The translations under genes and the position numbers were made by a program. The notes beneath the pieces were generated by a model that saw only the letters and a list, made by a program, of their open reading frames with translations, was not told where the DNA came from and ran no database searches. A stretch of 64,000 nt of DNA from the NCBI RefSeq assembly GCF_963678975.1, contig NC_089275.1, positions 15,097,682 through 15,161,681 of the forward strand. The letters are read 5' to 3'. Below are positions 34,910-46,870 of this stretch, piece by piece (within the stretch, counting starts at the first letter, position 1; each line of letters opens with the position of its first letter). Source of the DNA: Dysidea avara. Lineage: Eukaryota > Porifera > Demospongiae > Dictyoceratida > Dysideidae.

Positions 34910-36060
34910 ACGGTAATTTATAAGCACATTACAGTTTACTGTTTCATTGCTTGTTATATGCAATGAAACAAAATAGTAGCATAATATCAAAATAATATAC
35001 GTAACATAAACAATAGTAACTTGTGACTGGGTACCGATAATAACACACTAATATACCATGCAACACTCACCTTGAAATATGATACACTTAAAGCACACGT
35101 AGTAAATCAACTCACCAGAGGCTAGGCATTCAATACAGTATAGCCAGTATGTTGATTTGGGCAGAATTAAACTACTGGCACTTGTAAATAAAACTATTGG
35201 ACACTTATTAATGTCCAATGCTGATGTACAATTTGTAGATTCATCATTGGAGCAGGAGAATCCAGGTGTGTCTACACTATAGTTGTAATTATCAAATTAC
35301 AAATACATTTCATGTAAACTGCAGTACACATAATAATTTACTCTTAATTGACTTGGTTATCATTACCCAGTCAGGTGGAACTTTGTGCCATGTATCAACA
35401 GAGCAAACATAGCTAGTACATGCATGTCTGTACTGTATTTGCTGTGTGTGCGCAGTGTGTACATATGTATGACAATAACACATATTCAACCATTTACTGT
35501 ATTATCTATAGCTATGAAGTTGCATATAGATATAGACAGATAGATAGATAGATATATAGATAGATTGACTGACAGACAGACAGGCTGTCTATTAAAGGAT
35601 TAATAATTATGCATATGAGACATCATCTACAGTTTATCAGTGTTGTATCCATATGCTAATTGTCTACTATGGTCTACAGTACGAATGTACATACACATGC
35701 TTGTACACCACATTGTGTAATTGAATCACCTAAGAACACATTAGGCACCAAAATCTTCATTCCGTTAACATCTTTCTTACAGATGCATACATAGAGCTGC
35801 CATGCAATAATAGTGTGTGTCAGTGGACTTTAAAATTATTGTTATTAAGACACCACAAGGGCTACTTTAAGATAGCAAACTACACAAGCTGTTTTCGTAG
35901 ATAATAAAGCCTATACAGTGTCCATAGGCTCTAGTATCTATGCTGTAATCACATTGTACCATAAACATATAACTTTAAGTAGTACTTGGTGAATGGCTTT
36001 ATCAAAAGAGCACTGCATTATACCATAATAATGGTGAAACACTGGACAGACTAGTCTGAA
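34910..36060. repeat. Segmental duplicates of 22.2-22.6 and 13.1 kb
   Basis: 34910-35300 matches 22180-22640; a short TAGA tract lies at 35526-35575; 35650-35890 matches 960-1330; 35915-36060 matches 13090-13260. No genes seen. Confidence 0.55.
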
Positions 36061-36062
36061 TT

Positions 36063-36417
36063 CAAGGGCGTCAGAGTAGAAGTTGTGACCAGTGAGGCCA
36101 GTACCTCACCACTTTTTGGCTGAAATAAAAAATTTAAATAATTACAGTTATATTTTGCTTTGGCTTTGTTTCTTTTTGTAACTACTTCGGAAACCTTACA
36201 GTATATCTCTTAATTCATTAAGAGTTAAACTGTTGTATAGGGGTTTTGGCAGTGTCCAGTTTTATCATTAAACGCTTGTCAGATAGATAGATAACTACAG
36301 CTTTGCACATCATACAGCAGTCTCCTAAAAGCATCTCAAAAATATGCAATGTGAAAATTTTCCATGCTCCCAGACAGAGCCTTACCACTTTCACTTTTAT
36401 TCTGACACTCCTAGCCC
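36063..36417. mobile_element. hAT-like insertion, GGGCGTCAGAGT family
   Basis: CAAGGGCGTCAGAGTAGAAG and CTTTTATTCTGACACTCCTAG form imperfect inverted ends. The homologous segment at about 13260 lacks this sequence, so it is an insertion. A clean target duplication could not be defined. Confidence 0.6.
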
Positions 36418-36839
36418 AAATTATTATAGTTTAATTCTGAGCACTGGTGGCAAATCAAGTCAAAAAATTGTATAATGGATTACCAGTAGAGCCAGAGTGT
36501 CCAGGTGTGTCTACCACTGAAAGTAATTAACAAATTACAAATACATTCATGTGTTTATTATACTACACTATACAGATGAGCCTGAAATTAACAAGGATAA
36601 AACATCTCAACTTCCTGGCAGACTACCGTAAGCATTCGAGTGTGAATCGGACGGTTGCAGGATCGAGGCTGTCCAGGTCCAATCATGGGTTTTTCTCCTT
36701 CTGCAACTTTTAAATAAACTAATAAAACTTGAGTACTCACAACCTAATCAGATGGTTGGCATATCCACACCACAAACACAATTATACAGTGAGTACACAA
36801 CTGGACATGAAAATTACTAGCGTATGTGGGGTAACATAT

Positions 36840-37240
36840 AATTACACCTTATTCAGTCAGTAAGTTAAGTCACTAGGTCTAAGTCCTTGTAGGTTAGGTA
36901 ATTCTAAGGCTGCAGCACATGTTGCTGTCAGACATTCAGTGCTGGTCACTGTAAAGCGCTAATAATAAATACTTTAGGTTTAAGGAAGAAAATCCATCCC
37001 TCCTGGAGGAAGACTGAGTGTGGCCCCGACTAGACATTGGGTGACCTGCAGTTCGAATCCTGGGGTTGGAGGGATTTTTTTCCTTACTTTGGCCCCTTTT
37101 CTGTTACACCTTATTCAGTCAGTAAGTTAAGTCACTAGGTCTAAGTCCTTGTAGGTTAGGTAATTCTAAGGCTGCAGCACATTTTGCTGTCAGACCTTCA
37201 GTGCTGGTAACTGTAAAGCGCTAATAATAATAATAATAAA
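36840..37240 (+). repeat. Duplicated SINE-like unit with B-box-like site
   Basis: Two nearly identical 130-bp blocks (36840-36970, 37107-37236), each with 'gctgcagcacat(g/t)ttgctgt' and ending 'gtaaagcgctaataataa', flank a segment with AGTTCGAATCC (37050-37060), a good pol III B box. A third partial block is at 5340-5410. This suggests a tRNA-derived SINE with an (AAT)n tail. Confidence 0.5.
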
Positions 37241-37369
37241 ATTAATGTATCATTATTATGACCAAACAATTCCTAGACAATTTATAGTTACTTATCCAGT
37301 TATGTGAATGGGTCTAGCAAGCCTGACTTTCATATCATGTAAGTGCAAGTACAACTTAATTAAGTGGAA

Positions 37370-37637
37370 CAGGGGCGGTTCTAGAGGCTTCTGAGATTCT
37401 GGAAACCAGTCACATTTATTCTAATAGAGCATTCAATCACTCTAATAAAGCAGTCACAGTGTTCTGAGCAGCAGTGTAGCAAGCTATGTAGCTATAATTA
37501 AGGATTTTTATGGACTTTATCAGTGATGTTAATACATAGTTAGTGGAAGGAAGTTATTCTCAGCATGCAATTACATTTTTTTGGTCTTCTCCCTCTTGAT
37601 CAGAAACCAGTCGCCAAAAATCCTAGAACCACCTTTG
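37370..37637. mobile_element. hAT-type MITE, CAGGGGCGGTTCTAG family
   Basis: CAGGGGCGGTTCTAG at the left and CTAGAACCACCTTTG at the right form inverted ends. Inside is a motif pair in forward orientation: TATTCTAATAGAGCATTC (37417-37434) and CTAATAAAGCAGTC (to 37455). No ORF. Confidence 0.7.
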
Positions 37638-38164
37638 TAGAAATATTTAAATAAAAGGATTTCATTAATAATTTTAGTATGCCAGAGTATCACTTGGATT
37701 CCACACTGAATTCTCTACAAAGTATGATATTTACATTCTCGCAATTTGGTTTAGGAGATGTGTAGGTCTTCCATGCAAACTGTAATTAATGACAGCAGGA
37801 TGAGGTGGAACAAAGTCAGCACAGCAGTTATATTACTAAAGGAAAAGTATAACATGCCATGAGGTAAGAAAAAACTTCACTCCAACATTTGCACACAGCT
37901 CCATGCAATCTGTTTCTTATTTTCCGCCCTAAGAACGTTGTCACCTGACGAAGCTATAGAAGCAGAAATGCATTGTGACTGCTATAAAGTTCTTAGTTAC
38001 CTGACTATTGACAATACCATTGTCAGAGTCTACCAGAAGTCTAACTGTCTTTACAGATCTAGAGTTCCGCTTTTGTCTTCAATTTACTCTCTGTACCAAT
38101 ATAATATAATATATACAAGTTTATTTACATATAAACTAACTTTTGATATTTTATTTCCATAAGT

Positions 38165-38293
38165 AGAAACTACAAGGACTTGTATGCCTACAGTCTCCTG
38201 GATGAGTTCACCGATGTGATCACAAAGACACCATCTAAGCTGAAATCTCGACAGTCATTCCCCAAGGATACTGAATATACCTTGGGTCTGTAA
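38165..38293 (+). CDS. Possible terminal coding exon or retro-fragment
   Basis: The frame RNYKDLYAYSLLDEFTDVIT continues as KTPSKLKSRQ and ends ...GL then TAA. Composition is protein-like, but there is no recognised domain and no upstream partner. It could be an exon of a gene fragment caught in the duplications. Confidence 0.25.
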   Translation, partial: RNYKDLYAYSLLDEFTDVITKTPSKLKSRQSFPKDTEYTLGL

Positions 38294-39044
38294 CCATTTA
38301 ATCAGGTAGAGCTGATGCCGCTGAACATATTATTCGAATTCAGGTGAATGTTTAGACATAATAGTTTAATTTATGTAGACAGATCATATCACTTGAGCCC
38401 TTGTTAGCTTTTCCATTGTATTACTCAGATCTGCCAAAACATATACGTATAGCACATAGCTAATTAAAACGTAGAGATTGTTGTCTAAAGATCTTCAGTA
38501 CAAAACTGTAGGACAAATGGGTTTTGAGGCTTAGTTCTATTACTCTACGACATGGTACAAATTACATAGCATGTTATTAGTACTGTCAGTGGTTGTTCTG
38601 ACTGCATGTTTCTGAATTTGGTTACAATAAGCCATGTCATATATATTTCCCTAAGTACAGTAATTGAAGATACACAATAATTATAGCAAGAGTTTTGCAG
38701 GTAATTACTATATACCTTCTATAACATGCAAGTGTTAGCTAGCTAGGCTACTCTGTACACTTTAGGTACTTGTATTGTAAACTCATGATTTACTAGACAA
38801 TCTAAAGCAATAATTCGTAATCATTTAGCCTACTCATAGGTATTTATTGTATATATAATTCCTATGGAGTGTTAATACACTGATGAATAGTAGCAATGCA
38901 TGTCTTAGTAATACAACAATGGCTAGTATGACTGGAATTTCGTTTGGAATCCTATTTGTTAATGCTGCTGATTAAAGGTCTAATGTTATTAAAGCATTCT
39001 CTTCATGCCATTGTGTAATGATGGCATACAGTGTTTTATTTAAC

Positions 39045-39190
39045 AAGTCCATTGTGAGATGGAGACCAGTTTGGAGGAGGATGGACACTAGTATGGCAAC
39101 ATTCTTACTTAGAAGACCTCCCCCTCACTACCAACATGAGGTTCTACAGTGACTAGGGTTTGTGTTCAACATGCTACCAGATGATGTAAT
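39045..39190 (+). pseudogene. FReD-like GGGW exon fragment
   Basis: 'ATTGTGAGATGGAGACCAG' and onward encodes CEMETSL-EEDGHTSMAT-like sequence: the copy has lost six bases of the GGGW signature relative to F1 and is cut after RFYSD...ACVQHAT by a CAGTGTTGGG element. No other exons are adjacent. A dead fragment. Confidence 0.7.
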
Positions 39191-39713
39191 CAGTGTTGGG
39201 GTAACGCATTACTTATGTAATGTGTTACATAATAATTGTTACTTTTGTACTGAGTAACAACGAAATACGCTATAAAAACAGGTAATATAACTCAAGTTAT
39301 TTCACTTAACATGTTACCTAAGTAGACGTAATGAAGTTACTGTAACGAGTCTAATATTATGTAATATTATACAAGGAACAAAGTTATTAATCTTGTTAGT
39401 AATCCACTGAGTAATGCCTATAGTCACGACCAAGTAATGAAGCCTACTGAATGAAGCTTATTCACCAGCTTCTTACTTATAACCAAGACTTGCACAATGT
39501 CCAACAATGCAATCATGTCACATGATAAGGTGGCAGTTTCACACATGGTACACTGTAGCTTGAGGCTGTGGACACAAAGTAATATAATATTATTATATAT
39601 AATAGTTACTTTATTATATGGGGAATACACGTAACTATAACTAAATAGTTCAGTTGTAAGTAATATGTAATATGCAACTAGTTACTTTTAAAAAGAATTT
39701 GCCCCAACACTAG
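39191..39713. mobile_element. hAT-type MITE (CAGTGTTGGG), second copy
   Basis: Starts CAGTGTTGGGGTAACGCATT and ends GCCCCAACACTAG. The interior aligns in inverse orientation with the non-LINE parts of 20332-21898, which shows that the LINE there is a later insertion. The right flank does not resume the interrupted FReD exon, so a rearrangement followed. Confidence 0.75.
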
Positions 39714-40516
39714 CAGTATGTATATATGATAATTATCAGCACATATTCACCATTCATTGGTTAAAATTAAGCATGATTTATAGTTATTAAGTTGCTTAAA
39801 GATAAATAGACAGATAGACAGACAGACAGAAATACAGATTGATAGCTATGAGTATAATATAAAAAACTTCAAAATTTTTGGGGTTTGATCTGACATTGAA
39901 TTCTCCACACTCAGACACATTTGTAGAGAACAAACTATATTATACGCCAAAGTTACATAGTCTTGTAAATATTATTTATTTCATGATAGTGATTAGTTCA
40001 ATGTTAAGAGACAGTCTATATAATTAATAAGTATCTATAAAAATTAATAACAACAGGGTGAGTGGATTGATCATCTGACAGTTGAACACTACTTTCATTT
40101 TTACTTGTGTTAATTTTGTGTGCTCATGACAGTTTGAAAGTATGCAAATTTTTTTATGCCTAATGTAAATACACAGGCACAAAAGGCAATTGCATAAATT
40201 ATGATGTGATTGAAATCTTCAGCAACACAATGACCATAGATACCCATCTACTTGAAACAACTCAAGTGTATCAAGCATACTAAATGGAAATAAGGAATAA
40301 ATGGGGTTGTGGCTAAAAAGTGTACTAATCCAAAAGTGGCGGTTTAATGCTGCTGTCGTTTGGGTGCTTTTGTTTGTCTTTTTGTCTAGTAGTTTTTGTT
40401 CTGTTCATGAGTGAGTAGCTATTAATGGCTTTTTATTGCAGCCAACCCTATACAGAAATAGCTATGCATACATTGTACTGATTTTGATTGGGCATTAAAA
40501 CTATATCTGTAGCAAC

Positions 40517-40762
40517 CACTGCTTGAAGTTTCTTAGTTTACTAGAGTGGTATATCCACAGTATATGGAACAGTTAATTGTTAGGAATTTTAGTAGCTTTT
40601 CAGTAAACCTGCATTCACTGATGTTTACTGAGAGTTTAAAATTTAGTAAAACAATTATGTTCCATATACTTAAAGTTACTGACATTTTACTATCAGTATA
40701 ACTGGATACAACTACAGTAAAGCAGCTTAACAAATTAGTAAACTAAGAACCTTCAAGCAGTG
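40517..40762. mobile_element. Small MITE with CACTGCTTGAAG termini
   Basis: CACTGCTTGAAGTTTCTTAG at the left and CTAAGAACCTTCAAGCAGTG at the right extend to near-perfect inverted repeats of about 27 bp, flanked by AAC on both sides (a 3-bp duplication, as in PIF/Harbinger-type elements). 246 bp, no ORF. Confidence 0.75.
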
Positions 40763-40969
40763 AACATAAATGATATCTAGTGCATGTTGTATTTGTATAG
40801 TTCTGGAATTACAGTAATACAAGCTTGCAATTTAAAAGATGAGTTGCTTGTTGTAAAATACAAGGCAGGCTGTATGATTATGACATACTAGTGACTAAAT
40901 AAAAGTGTGTATCCATGCAGACATTAGTTATTAGTGCATCGATATGTAGCCATGTACACTACATTTGTG

Positions 40970-40994
40970 GTTAGTCACTAACATATATAAATTA
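40970..40994 (+). promoter_or_regulatory. Core promoter of C4 copy C
   Basis: GGTTAGTCACTAACATATAT then AAATTA, nearly identical to the region before copy B (31446-31472). The TATA-like box is about 47 bp before the ATG. Confidence 0.5.
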
Positions 40995-41031
40995 CTAGTA
41001 CTGCAACAATATTGACAGAAGTGCAGTCTAA

Positions 41032-41775
41032 ATGATGAAAATGCTTCTACTGATATTCTTTTGTGCCATTTTTGTCACTAATGCTGTGAAAGGCAATGGT
41101 GAAGATATTGATTCTCCACTAGTCTCCTACCTTCTTGCTAAAGTGCAACGACTGGAAGCAAAAATGATGAGTAAGGATATCAGTGTGAGGACCACAAGAG
41201 AAGTTGAAGAGCGATCTGTTAATAATGAAGATGATAAGAAGACCAAAGGCTGTCCACAAGTGGTCAGTTACATCAGATGGGGCAACACTACCTGTCCATA
41301 TGGAGCTAACACTCTTTACAAAGGAACTGCTGTAGGGGGTCGTCATACTGATAAAGGTGCTCCATCAAATTTATTGTGCTTGCCTCAAAATCCAATGCGT
41401 TATTCATATAATCAACCTGGAGATGCTTTAGCTACACCGGTAGAATATCGTAGTGGTGGAAGCATTGATCATGCTTCATGTCGAAACATGCCTTGCTCAC
41501 TCTGTGAGGCAACAGGAAGAAGTAGTAAGATAATGATTCCATCTCATTATGTGTGTCCGGATGGTTGGAACAAAGAATACAATGGTTTTATTATGGCAGG
41601 ACATTATACTCATGAAGGTAGCAGCATGTATTATTGTATTGATGAAAATGTGGAGCAAATAAGAAGTACTGGAGGTTGTGATAATACAGCACAACTGTTT
41701 TACACAGTCCGTGGATATGGGTCTCACATACCTAAGGATGGACATGCTCTCTCTTGTGTAGTGTGCACAAAGTAG
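41032..41775 (+). CDS. Secreted short-chain collagen C4-domain protein, copy C
   Basis: Single intact exon, 247 residues, TAG stop. Two ATGs in a row (41032, 41035); the second matches copies A and B. Signal peptide MKMLLLIFFCAIFVTNA, an acidic 'GNGEDIDSP' spacer, the heptad-like SPLVSYLLAKVQRLEAKMMS, a charged linker, then the C4 domain from GCPQVVSYIRWGNTTCPYG to CVVCTK. I count 11 cysteines in the mature part (GC, TCP, LCL, SCR, PCS, LCE, VCP, YCI, GCD, SCV, VCT), an odd number, leaving one free for an intermolecular bond if all others pair. No collagen repeats. A poly(A) signal AATAAA lies at 41977-41982. With copy A it is the functional pair of the cluster. Confidence 0.87.
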   Translation: MMKMLLLIFFCAIFVTNAVKGNGEDIDSPLVSYLLAKVQRLEAKMMSKDISVRTTREVEERSVNNEDDKKTKGCPQVVSYIRWGNTTCPYGANTLYKGTAVGGRHTDKGAPSNLLCLPQNPMRYSYNQPGDALATPVEYRSGGSIDHASCRNMPCSLCEATGRSSKIMIPSHYVCPDGWNKEYNGFIMAGHYTHEGSSMYYCIDENVEQIRSTGGCDNTAQLFYTVRGYGSHIPKDGHALSCVVCTK

Positions 41776-42324
41776 CTAACTGTTGACTCTTCAAAACTTG
41801 CAAATATTATTAAGAAAACTATACAGTGCACACATTTCGTGCATAATTGTACTTGCACTACGCACATACAGTAGATGAATGATTGCCTTCTAATAGTTGT
41901 ATTCTTTCATGATGTAATATTGACATGCTAGAATTATTTGCACATTTGCATTTATATACATGTATTACTTTTTTCAAATAAAATCTCAATTATAAGTAGT
42001 AAGGTGAAAATGTAGATGGTAACCAATATAACAATGTGTATAATCAATGCGCATTTCAGCATGTAGTTACACCAATGCATGTACAGTACCAATAGCATTG
42101 ATTGTTACCTAATGGAAAAGATAGTTTAGAGAACTGTAATTAAACCACTATAAATTGCAAGATACCATAATACATAAACAATGCAACAAATTTCAGTTTT
42201 GTACACATATGTAGAGTACACATACAGTACATGCACTTAGTATGGTGCACATCCATTCCTTGGGAGACAGTTCCTAAGAAATTCCACCCAAGCAATCATT
42301 ATGAGTGTTGTTTTATACAGTACC

Positions 42325-42373
42325 AAGAGTATATAATGGGGGAGGGTGCCCTCCCCCATTATATACTCTTGAC
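42325..42373. repeat. Perfect hairpin (inverted repeat)
   Basis: CAAGAGTATATAATGGGGGA and TCCCCCATTATATACTCTTG are exact reverse complements separated by a short GC-rich loop. No terminator role is expected in an animal genome. It may be a solo palindromic MITE or an snap-back replication scar. Confidence 0.85.
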
Positions 42374-42728
42374 AGTACTTATATGAATAAAATCAACTGT
42401 ACACTTATTTTAAATACATACTCAGTATACTCACATTATATTAGGGGAGTATATATCCAGAGGAGATCCATAACAAGCTATACTGCAGGATGTAGCCCAT
42501 AGCTATTGATAGATTTTGAACATTAAAATGTTTCAAAATTTATTTTTGATTTCACATATAGAAAAACTACTTCAATAATGATTTGTTCTGAGTTCTAAAT
42601 GTTAAGTATGTTGTTTATGGCTGGCCATGCAGGTATCCAAATTCTCTTGAAATGAAAACTTAAAGTTCAGCTGCTAAATTTTCAAGTTGTATACTTACAT
42701 TTATGTATATTAACAACCATTTTTATTA

Positions 42729-42769
42729 ACTGCTCTATTTGGAATACAACTGATTGCTCTATTAAAGTA
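42729..42769 (-). repeat. Dispersed motif pair outside a recognised element
   Basis: AACTGCTCTATTTGGAATA (42729) and GATTGCTCTATTAAAGTA (42752-42769), diverged copies of GACTGCTCTATTAGAGTA, 23 bp apart and followed by 'tcttgaact'. Confidence 0.6.
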
Positions 42770-42861
42770 TCTTGAACTTATCTTTCTCCCTTAATTTTTT
42801 GAGGAATCAATTAAGGTATAGTTATACGTACATGTATATTTGTCCGCTCTCATTCTGAATA

Positions 42862-43309
42862 CAGTCAAACTTCTCTAATCCAACACTCAAAGGGAGCCAT
42901 ACATTTTGTTGGATTAAGGAGGTTGTTGGATTATCAAGTCACCTCCGTAATCTGACACTGTACAATATCTAGTGTCAGATTATGCAGTAAATTACATGGA
43001 TCATACCATGTGTTTTAAATGTGAATATACAAGTATTACAGTTTTTTTTCTATTATTGTTAACCAATTAAAGCTTTAGTTGCTTAAAAATTATTTTCTTT
43101 TGATGCTGCTATTATTTTCTGTCAGATTACAAAAGTCAAAAACAATGTATTTCCAAGTCCAGTGAATCAAATTTTGTGTCAGATTACAGAGTACAGAGGT
43201 GTCAGAATACAGAGGTTGTTTTCTATACAAAATTTTTGGTAAATGACATTTTGGTCAGATTAGAGAGGATTCTGGATTATACAAGTGACAGATTAGAGAA
43301 ATTCAACTG
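42862..43309. mobile_element. Tc1/mariner (pogo/Tigger-like) MITE
   Basis: CAGTCAAACTTCTCTAATCC at the left and GATTAGAGAAATTCAACTG at the right are inverted repeats flanked by TA on both sides. Internal words such as 'gtcagattacagag' repeat. No transposase ORF. Confidence 0.82.
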
Positions 43310-45276
43310 TATATGTGGTTCCAAATTAGTTGTTTCTGCATGCTACAAGCCCACAAGTTAAAATTTCAGGGGGGATTACCAGAACCCGCTAAATATCAGT
43401 GCCCCTGTCCTTGGTCACATTTTTTTCATTGTTAAAACAGTATAATATAATTAAGAGGTACTATTATACACTTGAAATTATGCACGCACACCTATGTGTT
43501 AGACAGTACAAACATATATTATGGCAGATAAGTAGTATAGATATGCAGCTACATACATACTTACATAATATATAGCTATCATAATAATTATGTGCATGCA
43601 ATGTTATAAATCTTACAGCCTGGCCAAAGAGTATTGTTGTGTTGAAGTTTTGCCCATTGGCTTTTCAAGGATCAGTTTTTAATCACAGTACAGAGTCTTT
43701 TGCTATTATTTCCATTTTCACAAGATTGGTTAATTGTGTTATTACCACCAACCACTGGAGTTAGTTTAAAATGTCAAATAAGGCAATATTATTACATCAC
43801 AGGGCAGTACCACTTAACACAAATGCCACCCAAAATTTGTTATTAGAACAGTTTTGGATGTATTGTTGACTGACTTGTAACACTCTTTCCTGTAAGCAAT
43901 TGGTGCCAATAACATCTGTGCTCCTATTGAATGTGGTGATCTTTGCTATTGGGTAAGTATATTATTAAAAAGTGTATGTTTCTTGTACTATCAGCACTTC
44001 ACTTCATAGTGCAACAGAAACATCAGACAATGCCTTAGTTTCTCAAACCACAGCAATTTCAAATAGAACCATGGTAATTTAGTAACAGATAAATAACAAA
44101 ATATCACAATGATCTAACCTTGTGTTTGTTTAGCGTCAGGTTCCCACCCAACCAGGTAGAACTTGTGACAGTTCCAGTGAAGGACTCACTGATTACAATT
44201 CTGCAACGCCTACTAACATATGGATCTGTAAGAGTTCTGAGTGGACCCCTTACCAGTAAGACCATAACAACACTAACACATCCTAACACATCATACAGGT
44301 TGTCACCATCTATTGGATCAAGCAAACTACTCAGTGGTAGTAGTTGTAAACACATTAGAGATCAATTGTCTACTGATTGTCATCATCCCCCAACAAGTGG
44401 AGTATACTGGGTACAGAAAATGCAGGTGAATGTGTAAATGTATAAATAGTACAATCATGTCATGTCACCTGAGCCCATCTAAATGCCCTTTAAGCTTTGT
44501 TGTGATCTCATTTGCAATACAATTCAAGCACAAAGAACAGTACATAACATGATACAGTTAGCTAACACTTGAGATAAAAGCATTTAAAATTGTTTTGATG
44601 GTTCATTTTCTGTCTAGTGCTTGTAAAAGGTAGCATTAAGTTTCTGCTATAATATGAAGTGCTAGTCTTCACTGTTCAACAATAATCTGAAACAATAAGT
44701 ATCTATAGCAAAGATGGTTCTGTCATAATCCCTGAGTGGCCACTGAAAAATCTTACAGTGCATGTCTGGCCAGCATGCATAATTTTGTTGTGTATACTAA
44801 ATAATTTTAAGGTTTTGTTAGGAATCCCCAAAAGTTACAAGGTCTATTTGACAATACTTATGACAACTTATCTAAACTTTGAATACCTTGCATTCTCTAC
44901 ATGTTATTCCTATCTAATCCAAAACAGCCAAGCTGTAAAAAAAGTGTGCGGCCCTCAGAAAGGCTATGGTGAAAAAAGATGTGAAATCCAAGGTGGCGGC
45001 CAAGAAATGGCTGTGATGGTAGGTTAATGGTAAAAATTTTAATAACGACAATTCAGGTGAATTTTTGTGCCGCACACTTTTTTTACAGCTTGGCTGTTTT
45101 GGATTAGATTTCATTTCTTTTTGTATTTGTATACCCCAAAGCCGGCCTATGGCCAGCTTTGGGACTTTTTTAACCTATGTTTTTTTCTTTACTACAGGAA
45201 GAAGAAAAGATGAAGTAGATGTACTTTAAATATTTTATCAGTAAATGTACAAATTATATATACTGTATAATACATA

Positions 45277-45515
45277 TGTGACCGGATTTGCGAAAAGGGG
45301 TCTTCCACACACATCCAATTTGCCAACTTTGACAATTGATAACTTCAGATTGGAAAGAGCTATTGCCTTGAATTTTGGGCAGTGGTGAGCACCACTATAG
45401 CTGAATACATGGTGAAATTTTCAAGTTAATATGTTACTTGAACACTGAGTTATGGTCTCCAATGGTTACAGAATTGGATGTGTGTGGAAGACCCCTTTTC
45501 GCAAATCCGGTCACA
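45277..45515. mobile_element. MITE with perfect TGTGACCGGATTTGCG termini
   Basis: Inverted repeats of about 45 bp that look perfect (TGTGACCGGATTTGCGAAAA ... TTTTCGCAAATCCGGTCACA) with TA on both sides. 239 bp, inserted in composite element C between 'aatacata' and 'taatattg'. The identical arms imply a recent insertion. Confidence 0.9.
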
Positions 45516-45529
45516 TAATATTGATTACA

Positions 45530-46870
45530 GAAATCTCCATGGTGGTTTCTTTGTAACTGAACACTCTACAAGGTGACTTCTTCTAATTGCTCTCTCTACA
45601 GGGTGAATTGTTTGTAGCTGAACGATCTACAAGGTAACTTCTTCTAGCTGATCTCTCTACAGGGTGATGTGTTTGTAGCTGAATTCTGTATAGGTGATTT
45701 GTTTGCAGCTGAGCTCTTTACAGAATGGTTTCTTTGTAGCTGAACTCTCTAAAAGGCAACTTCTTCTAACTGATCTTTCTACAGGGCAATTTGTTTCTGG
45801 CAGAATTTTCTACAGGGTGATTTCTTTGCAGCTGAACTCTCTACATGATGGTTTCTTTGTAGCTGAACTCTCTACAAGGTAATTTCTTCTAGCTGATCTC
45901 TCTACAGGGAGATTTGTTAGTAGCTGAACTATCTACAAGGGAACTTCTTATAGCTGATCTCTCTACAGGATGATTTGTTCGTAGTTGAATTCTGTACAGG
46001 TGATTTGTTTGCAGCTGAGCTCTTTACAAAATGGTTTCTTTGTAGCTGAACTTTCTCCAAGGTAACTTCTTCTAACTGATCTTTCTACAGGGTGATTTGT
46101 TTGTAGCTGAACTATCTACAAGGTAATTTCTTCTAGCTGATCTCTCTACAGGGTGATTTGTTTGTAGCTGAATTCTGTACAAGTGATTTGTTTGCAGCTG
46201 AGCTCTTTACAGAATGGTTTCTTTGTAGCTGAACTCTCTACAGGGTGATTTGTTTGTAGCTGAAATCCCTACAAGGTAACTTCTTCTAGCTGATCTTTCT
46301 ACAGGGCGATTTGTTTGTAGCTGAGTTCTCTACAGGGTGTTTGTTTGCAGCTGAATTCTCTACATGGTGGTTTCTTTATAGCTGAACTCTCTACAAGGTG
46401 ACTACTTCTAGCTGATCTCTCTACAGGGTGATTTGTTTGTAGCTGAACTCTCTACAGGTGATTTGTTTGTAGCTGAACTATCTACAAGGCGATACTTCTA
46501 GGTGATCTCTCTACAGGATTCCTTGTTTCTAACTGAACTCTCAACAGGGTGATCTGTTCATAGCTGAACTTTCTATTGGGTGAATTGTTTGCAGCTGAAC
46601 TCTCTAAATGGTGGTTTCTTTGTAGCTGAACTCTCTACAACGTGACTTCTTCTGGCTGAACTCTCTACAAGGTGACTTGTTTCTAGCTGATCTCTCTACA
46701 GGGTGACTTGTTTCTAGCTGAACTCTCTACAGGTGATTTGTTTGTAGCTGAACTCTCTACATGGTGGTTTCGTTGTAGCTGAACTCTCTACAAGGTAAAT
46801 TCTTCTAGCTGATCTTTTTACACTGCATATTTGTTTGTAGCTGAGTTCTCTACAGGGTGATTTGTTTGCA
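45530..46870 (-). repeat. Minisatellite array with ~31-bp units (copy C)
   Basis: Reverse complement of the units of A and B (for example TCTCTACAGGGTGATTTGTT, TAGCTGAACTCTCTACAAGG). Confidence 0.95.

Noticed and set aside
37938..38162. Plus-strand frame starting SPDEAIEAEMHCDC as a gene
   Set aside because: The first residues look protein-like, but no domain, splice sites or second copy support it.
44914..45114. Open frames over the foldback arms (also at 17211-17498)
   Set aside because: They are reverse-complement readings of the inverted repeat and are not conserved between copies.
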